Shown here piece by piece: positions 43,228-51,015 of a stretch of 64,000 bases of DNA. Location: the NCBI RefSeq assembly GCF_900107665.1, contig NZ_FNQT01000005.1, positions 62,001 to 126,000 on the forward strand, read 5' to 3'. The stretch comes from Haloplanus vescus (GTDB taxonomy: Archaea; Halobacteriota; Halobacteria; Halobacteriales; Haloferacaceae). Both the position numbers and the translations under genes were made by a program. Under the pieces are notes generated by a model. That model searched no databases and was not told the origin of the DNA. It saw only the letters and a program-made list of their open reading frames with translations. Position 1 is the first letter of the stretch. Each line of letters opens with the position of its first letter.

Positions 43228-43589
43228 CACGACTCACCAATTGGACGCGAGAGAGCCGTACTCCGACCCTGGCGTACCGAAATATAGAGACCGACGCGCG
43301 AGCAGTCCTGCACCGAGCGCCGGACTCGTACGTGCATAAGTGGCGGGCGGCGATTCTCGTCGACGGCTACCCGGTGTGGTCGCGCGGATTCGCGACGAAG
43401 GACGCCTCATCGCTTCGGGACGAACTCGAAAAGCGCCCCGAGCCCGACCTCCGCTGTCCAGAGTGCCCGAACAACGAGGTCGTCGTCGGCCAGAAGAGTG
43501 CTGACGGCGCCAAAATCCAACGATGGTTCGAGTGTCGGGAGTGTGGCTATGAAAGCCGCTCAGCAATTGTCTACGGCTCTGAGCGCTGA
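43224..43589 (+). CDS. DUF7568-type zinc-ribbon protein, copy 2
   Basis: 121 aa. Very similar to 40308 throughout; the N-terminus MTRLTNWTRESRTPTLAYRN and the zinc ribbon CPECPNNEVVVG with WFECRECGYESRS are shared. Start overlaps the previous stop (ATGA). Confidence 0.8.
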   Translation: MTRLTNWTRESRTPTLAYRNIETDARAVLHRAPDSYVHKWRAAILVDGYPVWSRGFATKDASSLRDELEKRPEPDLRCPECPNNEVVVGQKSADGAKIQRWFECRECGYESRSAIVYGSER

Positions 43590-43733
43590 TTTGCAACGGG
43601 GGAGAGAACAGGCGACGGACCAGTCATTGAACGATCAGTATCTGACCCCTCCGGCCACGTCGCGTACGTCAGTGACTGGCTCTAGACCCGCGTTTTCAGC
43701 GGTGTGGCTCCTTGGGTGTGCTCGTCCGGTGTG

Positions 43734-43763
43734 GTTTGTCGGCCCCCAAGAGGGGTGCGGGGC
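43734..43763 (+). promoter_or_regulatory. E element before 43787
   Basis: GTTTGTCG, then GCCCCC-AAGA-GGGGTGCGGGGC. It is a close match to the consensus. Confidence 0.65.
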
Positions 43764-43786
43764 ATCCGAAGCCCCGCGTTCGACCT

Positions 43787-44476
43787 ATGGAGATCGATTC
43801 GAGCACCCATCCAAGAACGGTAGTACAGGATGAGAGTAATCACAGCCAGTCTACAGCAGACGACGTCGAGTACGTCGGCATGCGCGTCGACGGAACGCCG
43901 GTCGTGCTAAAGCTCACCGAACACGAGCGCCTCACCCCGGATCGGAGCCTCGAGCTCGTACGACACAGCCCGGCGGGATTCGAGTGGGGCTACGTGGGGA
44001 GCGGGCCGGCGCAGCTCGCCTGTGCGCTCCTCCTCGATTACTATGACGACGAGAACGTCGCTCACCAACACTACATCCAGTTCCGAAACGAGGTGATCAG
44101 TCACTTGGCGTGCGATGGGCCGGCTGACTGCTGGCATCTTACCGGCGACGACATCGAAGCTGCACTCGGCGAGTTCAACGACCACCACGCCCTCACGCCG
44201 GATGGTGGCGACCCGTCGGCGTCGCTGCCGGCGAATTGGAGTGTCGTGAACCGGACAGATCGGACGGTCTTCCAGCGCCAGGACATCGACCACTACGTCG
44301 TCCTTGGCGAGGGAAGCGAGGACTGGCTACTCATACTCTGTGCGCAGGGTGATCGCGCGTATCCGGCTCCGCTCGATCATCGAACCCTGCCGGTCGACGC
44401 TGATCCTGCCCCTGCCGTCCAAGAACTCATCGCCGAGAGCAACGACCTCGTCAAGCCGGACGAGGAGGCCACCTGA
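43787..44476 (+). CDS. DUF6166-type protein with C-terminal extension, copy 2
   Basis: 229 aa from ATG 43787. Residues about 22-130 are similar to 41894 (EHERLTPDRSLELVRHSPAGFEWGYVGSGPAQLACALLLDYY). The C-terminal ~90 residues (VVNRTDRTVFQRQDIDHYVVLGEGSEDWLLILC) are an added domain lacking in copy 1. Its stop overlaps the start of 44476. Confidence 0.78.
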   Translation: MEIDSSTHPRTVVQDESNHSQSTADDVEYVGMRVDGTPVVLKLTEHERLTPDRSLELVRHSPAGFEWGYVGSGPAQLACALLLDYYDDENVAHQHYIQFRNEVISHLACDGPADCWHLTGDDIEAALGEFNDHHALTPDGGDPSASLPANWSVVNRTDRTVFQRQDIDHYVVLGEGSEDWLLILCAQGDRAYPAPLDHRTLPVDADPAPAVQELIAESNDLVKPDEEAT

Positions 44477-44643
44477 TGGACGCTCTTCGTCTCTCCCGAT
44501 CCACCTACCAGCTGATCGAACGGGCTGTCGAGGCGCTGGAGTGCATCGGCCGGGAACTCGAACGATACAACGACCGGCACGAGCGCGACAACGAGCGAAC
44601 AGCGAGGAGAGACGTAGACAGGCCAGATCGTGACGAATCATGA
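44476..44643 (+). CDS. Small basic helical protein
   Basis: 55 aa, read directly. Begins MDALRLSRSTYQLIERAVEA and continues with a charged helix (LERYNDRHERDNERTARR). Its start overlaps the DUF6166 stop (TGATG) and its stop overlaps the next start (ATGA), so it is embedded in a coupled operon. A coiled-coil linker protein is plausible. Confidence 0.7.
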   Translation: MDALRLSRSTYQLIERAVEALECIGRELERYNDRHERDNERTARRDVDRPDRDES

Positions 44644-45176
44644 CCGGTGAAGTGACGCTCGACGAGTTCGAGGCCGAGACGTCGTCCGGTGTGTCCCGCT
44701 CGCCCTCACTTGAAGACCGGCTTCTCAGCCCGATCTCGCCGTCCGTGGGGCTTCGACTGATTCCCGGTCGTGGTGATCCGTTCTATCTCCAGAATCGAGG
44801 CACTGAGCGGTATCTCTTCTGTGACGAGCACGACCGATGGTTCATACTCCAACCGTCGGCAAAAGCGTCGGAAGAGGCGTTCGTCCGCTGGGTGTATCTC
44901 CCAACGGACAAGCCCGAACGGCTAGCGCGGTCGGCTCTTCGTCGACGGACGGTGATCGGGTACGACTACGTTCGGCGGTCGACCGCCCCAGACCCGATCA
45001 GATCGACGGTGACCGCGATGTTCGTCACCGAACGCTGGCCCGAGATGACCTACGAATGTGGGTCCTGCGAGGCGCTGTTCGACACACCACGAGAGCACGC
45101 TCTCCACTGCTGGGAGGCCCATCCGTGGGTGCCGAATCCGGAGCAGGTACGCCGGCACCGGCAGCCCGACGAGTGA
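44640..45176 (+). CDS. C2H2 zinc-finger-like protein
   Basis: 178 aa. Near the C-terminus, YECGSCEALFDTPREHALHCWEAH fits a C2H2 finger (CxxC-X12-HxxxxH). The N-terminal domain is alpha/beta (FYLQNRGTERYLFCDEHDRWFIL). Possibly DNA-binding. Coupled to 44476 (ATGA overlap). L4 follows 40 bp later. Confidence 0.72.
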   Translation: MTGEVTLDEFEAETSSGVSRSPSLEDRLLSPISPSVGLRLIPGRGDPFYLQNRGTERYLFCDEHDRWFILQPSAKASEEAFVRWVYLPTDKPERLARSALRRRTVIGYDYVRRSTAPDPIRSTVTAMFVTERWPEMTYECGSCEALFDTPREHALHCWEAHPWVPNPEQVRRHRQPDE

Positions 45177-45216
45177 GTTCGAGAGTTGAAGACAGGTGTC
45201 GGGATCGTCCAGATGA

Positions 45217-45257
45217 TTAACCAACAGCGCTGGATTCTTGGGCAGAGTGTTGGTTAA
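45217..45257. repeat. L element 4: perfect arms, 21-bp spacer
   Basis: Arms TTAACCAACA and TGTTGGTTAA, 40 bp after the zinc-finger gene. E follows 8 bp later. Confidence 0.9.
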
Positions 45258-45265
45258 GAGGTGCT

Positions 45266-45298
45266 GTTTTTGCGCCCGTGAGAGGGGCGCAGGGCGCG
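45266..45298 (+). promoter_or_regulatory. E element before 45348
   Basis: GTTTTTGC, then GCCC-GTGAGA-GGGGCGCAGGGCGC. A short reading frame (45301-45342) lies in the leader. A GAGGTGA ribosome site precedes ATG 45348. Confidence 0.6.
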
Positions 45299-45347
45299 TG
45301 ATGAGAGCGCCGTCGCGGTTGATGAGTCCGATTTCGAGGTGACCCAA

Positions 45348-46508
45348 ATGAAAGATCCAGAAACCAGCACCGTATTCGCCGGCGTCGACGGACGAACCGA
45401 CACAGAACTACCCGAGTGGTACCGCCAGAAGAAGACGGTCGACGATCCCGAGTCCTTCGCCGAAGCGGTTCGCGACCTCCCCCAGGCCGTCGAGACAACC
45501 GTGGCCTATCAAAACCCCTATACCGACGAGTGGGTCGAGACGGAGCGATTCAACGCGCTCGTCGAGCCGGGTCGGGCTCGCGACCAAGCGACGGAGAGCG
45601 AGCCTGAAACTGACCCCCTCTTTCACGTCCCGACAGACAGTTACTCGATCATCAATCCGGTCGATGTCTACCAGCCCCTCGAGGACGTCCTTCGCGAGGA
45701 GACCATCGAAGACACGTCGCTCGGGGACGTGATGTTCGGCGAGATTCGACGCTACCGGGGCGGTGGCGAGGTCCACATGGACGTCATGTTCGACGGCCTC
45801 GAGGTGCGCCTCCCGGGCCGCTCGGACCCGATTACGATGGGTGTGACCTCCGGCTACGACTTCTTCGGCGAGCACGCGGTCTACGTAGAGGGATTCGCTC
45901 AGGACGGGTACTGCTCGAATTCGATGCGCTCGCTCACCGATAAGGAGGTCATCAAGCACGTCGGGGACGTTCGGGACTTCCGGACCTGGTGGGAAGAGAT
46001 TCTCGCACAGGTCGAGCTCGTCGCTGACGATCTCTTCGAGTTCATCCGAGATGCGCAGGAGATTGATCTCGAGTTCTCCGAGCTCCCGTTCACCGTCACC
46101 GAATTTTACAGCCTGCTGGGATTCCCGGACTATCTCGCAGAGCGTGCTGCCGAGGACGCCGAAGCGAACGCAGCGTCGCCGTTTGCAATCGATATGTGGA
46201 CGCTGCACTCCGGCGCGACATACGCGCTCACCCACTTTTTCCAGGGGAAAGAGGGCACGTCCCTCGACCAGTACGTCCGCGTTGCGAACGACATCCTGTT
46301 CAACCCGGAGGGCACCATCGAGCGCGTCGAACGAGCCTACGAGGAGCAGCTGGAGGCGGACGGCGACGACGGGTCGCAGGCGTCGCTCGCCGGCGAGCGG
46401 GCGCTCGCGAGCATCGAGCGTGTGAACGAAGACCTGCAGGCCAACGTCGAGCAGTTCGAAGCACGTGAAGAGGCGCTTCGCGAGCGGTTCCAGCAGGTGA
46501 CGAACTAG
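45348..46508 (+). CDS. DUF932-like plasmid/phage protein
   Basis: 386 aa from ATG 45348, with GAGGTGA just upstream. The central region (SYSIINPVDVYQPLEDVL, then VTSGYDFFGEHAVYVEGFAQDGYCSNSMRSLTDKEVIKHVGD) resembles DUF932 (phage/plasmid TIGR03299-like) proteins. Those are often near ArdC-type genes, and an ArdC-like gene is at 48362 here. Function unknown. The match is by eye. Confidence 0.65.
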   Translation: MKDPETSTVFAGVDGRTDTELPEWYRQKKTVDDPESFAEAVRDLPQAVETTVAYQNPYTDEWVETERFNALVEPGRARDQATESEPETDPLFHVPTDSYSIINPVDVYQPLEDVLREETIEDTSLGDVMFGEIRRYRGGGEVHMDVMFDGLEVRLPGRSDPITMGVTSGYDFFGEHAVYVEGFAQDGYCSNSMRSLTDKEVIKHVGDVRDFRTWWEEILAQVELVADDLFEFIRDAQEIDLEFSELPFTVTEFYSLLGFPDYLAERAAEDAEANAASPFAIDMWTLHSGATYALTHFFQGKEGTSLDQYVRVANDILFNPEGTIERVERAYEEQLEADGDDGSQASLAGERALASIERVNEDLQANVEQFEAREEALRERFQQVTN

Positions 46509-46535
46509 CGCAGTCATCCGTTTTCGCGTTTCCAT

Positions 46536-46667
46536 ATGGCAAACGAAAACGCCCACCAGCAGTGTCCGGTCTGTGATCGCCGAATCGCGAGCGTGACAAT
46601 CGTCGGGCCGAGTGAAGCAGTGGTCACGCCGTGCGGGCATCGTATCGTTCCCCACCGACTCGACTGA
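46536..46667 (+). CDS. 43-residue zinc-ribbon protein
   Basis: Read directly. CPVC (residues 10-13) and TPCGHRIVPH (about 31-40) make a single zinc ribbon with a Cys-Gly-His end. It begins 27 bp after the DUF932-like gene. L5 lies 48 bp downstream of it. Confidence 0.65.
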   Translation: MANENAHQQCPVCDRRIASVTIVGPSEAVVTPCGHRIVPHRLD

Positions 46668-46715
46668 AGGCCTGACTCACCGTTGAGCGGACACGGTGGC
46701 TACGTCGTCTCTATA

Positions 46716-46757
46716 TTAACCAACGATGTGCGGGTTCTGGAGACTAGTGTTGGTTAA
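46716..46757. repeat. L element 5: one arm ends in G, 22-bp spacer
   Basis: Arms TTAACCAACG and TGTTGGTTAA. E follows 17 bp after the right arm. Confidence 0.88.
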
Positions 46758-46774
46758 TAGCGGACTGCGGCTCC

Positions 46775-46806
46775 GTTTATTGCCCCTCAGAGAGGGTGCA
46801 GGGCGG
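46775..46806 (+). promoter_or_regulatory. E element before 46828
   Basis: GTTTATT, then GCCCCTC-AGAG-AGGGTGCAGGGC. The dyad is imperfect but the spacing is standard. Confidence 0.6.
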
Positions 46807-46827
46807 CTGGATTCGCCCTCGCAGCCC

Positions 46828-47835
46828 ATGTTCATGTCGCTCGAAATCAACTCCAGCAGCAGTACTGATCGCGACATCACCGCTGCCAGACAAGCCGACG
46901 TCGTGGCGTTCCTCCATCGAGCGCCGTTCGCTCTGGATGCGTATCGGCTCGGATTCTTGCCTGGGTTCCGAGAAGACTGTGGGTACCAGCAGACCCAGTA
47001 TCAGGACCTGAACATCCCCGTCGGGATGCTCGATAACGACTTTCGGAATCCCGATCTGGATCGGTACGTCGCCCGATTTTTCGAATACGAACCCAAGGTT
47101 GGCGTGATCGGAGATGTGTACGAGGGAGACGACGTCGACAAGTACGTGGCCGCTGCCCGCGAAGTTCAGGCGAGTTATCCCGACGCAGAACTCATCATCG
47201 TCCCAAAGTGTCGCGAGGTGATCGACACGATCCCGAACGACCTTGTGCTCGGCTACTCGCGGGGGTATGCCGATCGAATGGCGCACGAGTTCTCCGAGCC
47301 GACCGACTGGCGTGGCCGTCGTGTTCACATCTTGGGGGGCAGCCCACCGAAACAGTGGGACGTTATCCAGCAGTTGACCCGACCGACACTCACGGACGAC
47401 CCACCGGCCGACATCGTCGGCCTCGACTGGAACGGGCTGCATCGCGGCGCGCAGTTCGGGGAGTTCTGGACAGCTGATGGATGGGATGATAGCGGACGTG
47501 ACGCCTCCCACGTCACAGTTCGGAAGACAGTCCGACACAGTCTCGCCCGGATCAAGGCCTTCTGGCAGTCTCACGGCGTCTGGCCTGACTCGATACCACA
47601 TAGCGACATCCTCGAAATCGAGTACGAGGGTCCGTCACCAACCGATCTCGATAGCGCTGTGTGTACCGAATGCGAAGCGAACGTCTGGATGACTCGGCGC
47701 GGTCCCTTCATCGCTGAGTATGATACCGGCGTGCTCTGTGGCTACTGCAGCTACGAGTGCTACTTCTCACATCGCCATCGGAGCAACCTCGAAGAGATCG
47801 CCGGCGAGCAGAGCGTGTACATTCCGCCGGCGTGA
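46828..47835 (+). CDS. DUF6610-type protein, possible TIM barrel
   Basis: 335 aa from ATG 46828. Strand-helix alternation (VGVIGDVYEGDDVDKYV, ELIIVPKCREVIDTI, RVHILGGSPPKQWDVIQQL, VGLDWNGLHRGAQFGEFW) suggests a TIM barrel. The HxLGGSP motif recalls tRNA-guanine-transglycosylase relatives. A C-terminal zinc ribbon (CTECEANVWMTRRG, CGYCSYECYFSH) follows. It resembles haloarchaeal DUF6610 from memory. Possible involvement in nucleic-acid base modification is only a suggestion. Confidence 0.72.
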   Translation: MFMSLEINSSSSTDRDITAARQADVVAFLHRAPFALDAYRLGFLPGFREDCGYQQTQYQDLNIPVGMLDNDFRNPDLDRYVARFFEYEPKVGVIGDVYEGDDVDKYVAAAREVQASYPDAELIIVPKCREVIDTIPNDLVLGYSRGYADRMAHEFSEPTDWRGRRVHILGGSPPKQWDVIQQLTRPTLTDDPPADIVGLDWNGLHRGAQFGEFWTADGWDDSGRDASHVTVRKTVRHSLARIKAFWQSHGVWPDSIPHSDILEIEYEGPSPTDLDSAVCTECEANVWMTRRGPFIAEYDTGVLCGYCSYECYFSHRHRSNLEEIAGEQSVYIPPA

Positions 47836-47846
47836 CGCCACGAGTG

Positions 47847-47880
47847 GTTTTTCGCGCCCCGGAGGGGGCGAGGGCTCGAT
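47847..47880 (+). promoter_or_regulatory. E element before 47911
   Basis: GTTTTTC, then GCGCCCC-GGAG-GGGGCGAGGGC. The leader has AAGGTGATT as ribosome site, resembling that at 32203. Confidence 0.65.
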
Positions 47881-47910
47881 CCAAAAAGTCCTCCGAGAAG
47901 GTGATTTTCC

Positions 47911-48258
47911 GTGAGTCAACAACAGCGTCCGAACGACGTCTCGATCGACGACATTCCAGTCGACGTATCGAACACCCAATCAGGCGAGGTCGACCCCGCC
48001 GAGGTACCCGAGGCAATCCGATCGATCACTCGTGGACTCGCAAGCGAGCAACCGCCGACGAATCCGCTCGTCGTCCTGAAGGCCGCCCGCTGGTGGTATA
48101 TACATGGCAAGGGCGGAACCGATCCCGCGTTCCAGTGGGCGATCGAATGGGTTCGACACCTCGCGACAGACACGCCGAGCGATGTCGACCAGTTCGACGC
48201 GTTCCTTGAGTACCTCGTCACGGTCGGCTTCGCTGACGAGAAAGCAGCGCTCCGATAG
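47911..48258 (+). CDS. Small helical protein (GTG start)
   Basis: 115 aa from GTG 47911, set by the AAGGTGATT site. Disordered N-terminus, then a helical core (PEAIRSITRGLASEQPPTNPLVVLKAARWWYIHGKGGTDPAFQWAIEWVRHLA). No family recognised. Confidence 0.68.
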   Translation: MSQQQRPNDVSIDDIPVDVSNTQSGEVDPAEVPEAIRSITRGLASEQPPTNPLVVLKAARWWYIHGKGGTDPAFQWAIEWVRHLATDTPSDVDQFDAFLEYLVTVGFADEKAALR

Positions 48259-48293
48259 CAGCCCCGATCTAAACCCCCCGAAGTCGCGCCGAT

Positions 48294-48328
48294 GTTTATC
48301 GTGCGCCCCCGAGGGGTGCGGCGCGTCC
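48294..48328 (+). promoter_or_regulatory. E element before 48362
   Basis: GTTTATCGTGC, then GCCCCC-GA-GGGGTGCGGCGC. Confidence 0.65.
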
Positions 48329-48361
48329 TGACTTCTCCGAGACGTCGTCGTACTCGATGTG

Positions 48362-49300
48362 ATGCAATCCATGATGACAGCCAGTGAGTCGGGGGTCTCG
48401 TTCGAGGAGACCGACACCCGACACGACAAGATGCACAGTACGATCGAAGACTGGATCGACGATCTCGTCGCAGACGTCGACGAGGCAAAAGCCAGCCAAC
48501 AGTTCCAGGAGTGGCTCGATGTCCAGTCCCGATTCCATGACTACTCACATCGCAACACCCTCCTGATCAAACTCCAGTGTCCCGAGGCGACCCGCGTGGC
48601 GGGCTACAATACGTGGAGATCGGAGTTCGACCGGCACGTCCAAGAGGGCGAACAGGCGATCTGGATCTGGGCACCCATTATTACGAAGCAGTGCCCCGAG
48701 TGCGAGAACTCACCGAGCTACCACGAGCAAAGTGACTGTGACTATGACGAGACATCGCCCGAGGAGTGGTCGAAAGGACTGGTTGGATTCAAACCAACGG
48801 CAGTCTTCGATGTGTCTCAAACCGAGGGCGAACCGCTACCCGAGCTGGAAACCGAGGCAGCTGGTGACGCCGACGACCTGGTGCCAGCGCTCCTCCATGC
48901 GGCAACTACTCTCGATATCGACGTCCGTGTCGTCGACGCTGCCGAGTGGGAGCATGGCGACGCGAAAGGCGTCTGCAAACACCGGACTCTCCACGAATGC
49001 CAACCCGTCGTCGAAGCGAAAGCCCGCTCAAATCAGGCCGATCTCGCCGTGACGTTGATTCACGAGTACGCCCACGCACTGCTCCATTTCGATGTCGACG
49101 ACGAACCCGAGCGTGCAAAACGCGAGGTCGAAGCCGAAGCCGTTGCGTACATCGTCGGGCGGTATTTCAACCTAGATACGAGCGGATCAGCGTTCTATCT
49201 TGCCGCGTGGCAGGACGACGATGCGGAGAGCATTCAGGAGCGACTCGGCCGGATCAGTTCGACCGCGCAGGAGGTCATCGGGACAGTTGTAGACGGCTGA
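48362..49300 (+). CDS. ArdC-like antirestriction protein with metallopeptidase domain
   Basis: 312 aa from ATG 48362 (GTG 48359 adds one residue). The N-terminal part (FQEWLDVQSRFHDYSHRNTLLIKLQCPEATRVAGYNTWRSEF, then EQAIWIWAPI) matches ArdC-type ssDNA-binding domains. The C-terminal part has HEYAH (about 234-238) in TLIHEYAHALLHF, and a downstream Glu-rich helix with EAEAVAYIVGRYF, as in the ArdC/ImmA-IrrE metallopeptidase fold. A pair of Cys-rich segments (CPECENSPSYHEQSDC) sits between. ArdC protects incoming single-stranded plasmid DNA from restriction during conjugation, which fits the neighbouring transfer cluster. Confidence 0.82.
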   Translation: MQSMMTASESGVSFEETDTRHDKMHSTIEDWIDDLVADVDEAKASQQFQEWLDVQSRFHDYSHRNTLLIKLQCPEATRVAGYNTWRSEFDRHVQEGEQAIWIWAPIITKQCPECENSPSYHEQSDCDYDETSPEEWSKGLVGFKPTAVFDVSQTEGEPLPELETEAAGDADDLVPALLHAATTLDIDVRVVDAAEWEHGDAKGVCKHRTLHECQPVVEAKARSNQADLAVTLIHEYAHALLHFDVDDEPERAKREVEAEAVAYIVGRYFNLDTSGSAFYLAAWQDDDAESIQERLGRISSTAQEVIGTVVDG

Positions 49301-49318
49301 ACACCTCCTTCCCGGCTG

Positions 49319-49359
49319 TTAACCAACGCCGGAGGGTACTATCCCACTCTGTTGGTTAA
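49319..49359. repeat. L element 6, between convergent genes
   Basis: Arms TTAACCAACG and TGTTGGTTAA, 21-bp spacer. It lies 18 bp after the ArdC gene and 65 bp before the 3' end of the minus-strand AbiEii-like gene. No E or gene start follows, unlike the other copies. Confidence 0.85.
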
Positions 49360-49424
49360 TTCGTTCGGCGTCCCGACCCCGTGTGTTTCGATCGGTCCCG
49401 AGACATACCCATCGACAGTCGATG

Positions 49425-50120
49425 TTATCGTTCAGAATCGATTCGGCGCTGCTGGTCACGAAGGAACTCAACGACGGCATCGATATCCTGTTCGGGAACC
49501 GTTTGCTGTTCGAAGACCCCTTTGAATGCGTCCGCGAAATTCTCCGACGTGAGGCGGTTGAGGACAGTCTCGATGCGACCAGCGAGCTTCTCGGATTCTC
49601 CGCGATGCAGATGAGTCGCGATCCGGTCGAAATCCGCGCCAGCAGCCAGCACCACCAGATCCCGGGAGTCTGCCTTGCGGCCACTGTGAAGTTTCACGGC
49701 AAACAGCAACTCCCGTTCCGGAATCCTGGCTGTTACCGGGCGCCCGGTTCGCAGTTCCTGGGTGACGGAGTGCTGGGTCAGATAGCGATACGACCATTCA
49801 GCTTCCGTCTGGCGACAGCCCAACGCGTCGACCATCGCGTCGAACCGGACCGGATTCCCGATGTCCTTCTCAAACCGGATGGTACGGCCCTCGTAGAGCT
49901 CGTTTCGCTCGACATCGGCCGTTTTCTCGTAGCCGCGGTCGGTGAGAAGGTCCGTGTAGTCGTCGACCGCTTGGGCCGGAATGACGACGTCGACGTCCGT
50001 GGTGAAGCGTTGATTGAACGCCGCGATCGCCCACCCACCGACGAGCACGTACGGCAGGTCAGCGTCAATGACGGCCTCCAGGGTGTCCAGCAATTCATCT
50101 TCGCGTTCACCGAGGCTCAT
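49425..50120 (-). CDS. AbiEii-like nucleotidyltransferase (type IV toxin candidate)
   Basis: 231 aa. The DNA-polymerase-beta-type motif VLVGGWAIAAF (Gly28-Gly29, residues about 25-35) with DVDVVIP (Asp42, Asp44) marks a minimal nucleotidyltransferase. The KADSRDLVVLAAGAD region matches AbiEii/DUF1814 proteins. Its start overlaps the stop of the winged-helix gene (ATGA at 50117-50120). In AbiE systems the toxin is the nucleotidyltransferase. Confidence 0.78.
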   Translation of the reverse strand: MSLGEREDELLDTLEAVIDADLPYVLVGGWAIAAFNQRFTTDVDVVIPAQAVDDYTDLLTDRGYEKTADVERNELYEGRTIRFEKDIGNPVRFDAMVDALGCRQTEAEWSYRYLTQHSVTQELRTGRPVTARIPERELLFAVKLHSGRKADSRDLVVLAAGADFDRIATHLHRGESEKLAGRIETVLNRLTSENFADAFKGVFEQQTVPEQDIDAVVEFLRDQQRRIDSER

Positions 50121-50791
50121 GCATTGAGACGCGGATCCTCGTGGGACGCGTCGATATCGCGGTCGTACTCGTCGGCGATCATCTCCAACGCCGGTTCGTA
50201 GTTCACCCGGTACTCCAACATGTGCTCGATTGCCTCATCCAACGGAATGACGGGATTGCCGTCGACCCACTCGCGAGTGATCTCCCCACTCGTCGGGAAC
50301 AACACGTACGAGACGGTCGCGTCGTAGTCGCTCGCATCCGGCCGCTCTTCGATCCGGCTCGGAATCCCGAACTCATCGAAGAACGCCGTCCACCGTTCGA
50401 TATCCCGGTCGGCGACCTGGATGAAGATCGGGTAGTCGTCGTGGCCGCGGGCGATCTGATAGCCGCCGTGGGTCCAGACGTAGACGCTGTCGATTTTCGT
50501 GTACGCAAAGGGCATCCCGGCGAAGTGCGGAATGACGTAGCCATCGCCGATCGAAGGGGGAACAGCGCGAGAGATGGCCGCGACGAGATCGTAGTAGCGA
50601 TCCCTGACAGCGTAATTCTCGATGTAGACGCCGTCCTCACGTCGGATGAAGCCTGCGTCATCCAACCGCTCGATCCAGTCGTAGACCCACGAGTAGGAGC
50701 CGTCGATCTTCTGGGCGATCCGACGGATCGAGTCGCCCGGCCGGGCCGCGACCATAATTTTCGCCGCGGTCTCGTCGACGTACTCCATCAT
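50117..50791 (-). CDS. AbiEi-like winged-helix antitoxin
   Basis: 224 aa. The N-terminus (DETAAKIMVAARPGDSIRRIAQKIDGSYSWVYDWIERLDDAGFIRREDG) is a winged helix. The rest is a larger domain as in AbiEi-type antitoxins. It is upstream of the AbiEii-like toxin in the same operon. A TATA-like sequence lies in the AT-rich region at 50800-50870. Confidence 0.72.
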   Translation of the reverse strand: MMEYVDETAAKIMVAARPGDSIRRIAQKIDGSYSWVYDWIERLDDAGFIRREDGVYIENYAVRDRYYDLVAAISRAVPPSIGDGYVIPHFAGMPFAYTKIDSVYVWTHGGYQIARGHDDYPIFIQVADRDIERWTAFFDEFGIPSRIEERPDASDYDATVSYVLFPTSGEITREWVDGNPVIPLDEAIEHMLEYRVNYEPALEMIADEYDRDIDASHEDPRLNA

Positions 50792-50922
50792 CGATAGTTA
50801 TCGGTATCGCATCTAACTGTATTAGTCTTGTCCCCCGTATTCCCTTATAAAGTTATCTCTATACAGACATACCCTCTTGGCTCAGGTAATCCGATCCGGC
50901 GCAGCATTCGAGCAGAGAGGGA

Positions 50923-50964
50923 TTAACCAACAAAGGATATGACTGATCGCTATTTGTTGGTTAA
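50923..50964. repeat. L element 7: perfect arms, 22-bp spacer
   Basis: Arms TTAACCAACA and TGTTGGTTAA, lying between the divergent AbiE operon and the SWIM gene. The right arm abuts the next E element (TTAA-GTTTTT). Confidence 0.9.
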
Positions 50965-50996
50965 GTTTTTCAGCGCCCGCCGAGGGGCGGGGGCGC
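50965..50996 (+). promoter_or_regulatory. E element before 51016
   Basis: GTTTTTCA, then GCGCCCGC-CGAG-GGGCGGGGGCGC. It starts directly after the right arm of L7. Confidence 0.65.
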
Positions 50997-51015
50997 AGTC
51001 CCGTCTCCACGAACC

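Noticed and set aside
22124-50996. E dyads as simple intrinsic terminators
   Set aside because: The T-run lies before the stem, not after it, and most copies precede starts by a set distance. Not fully excluded for those with GTTTTTT boxes.
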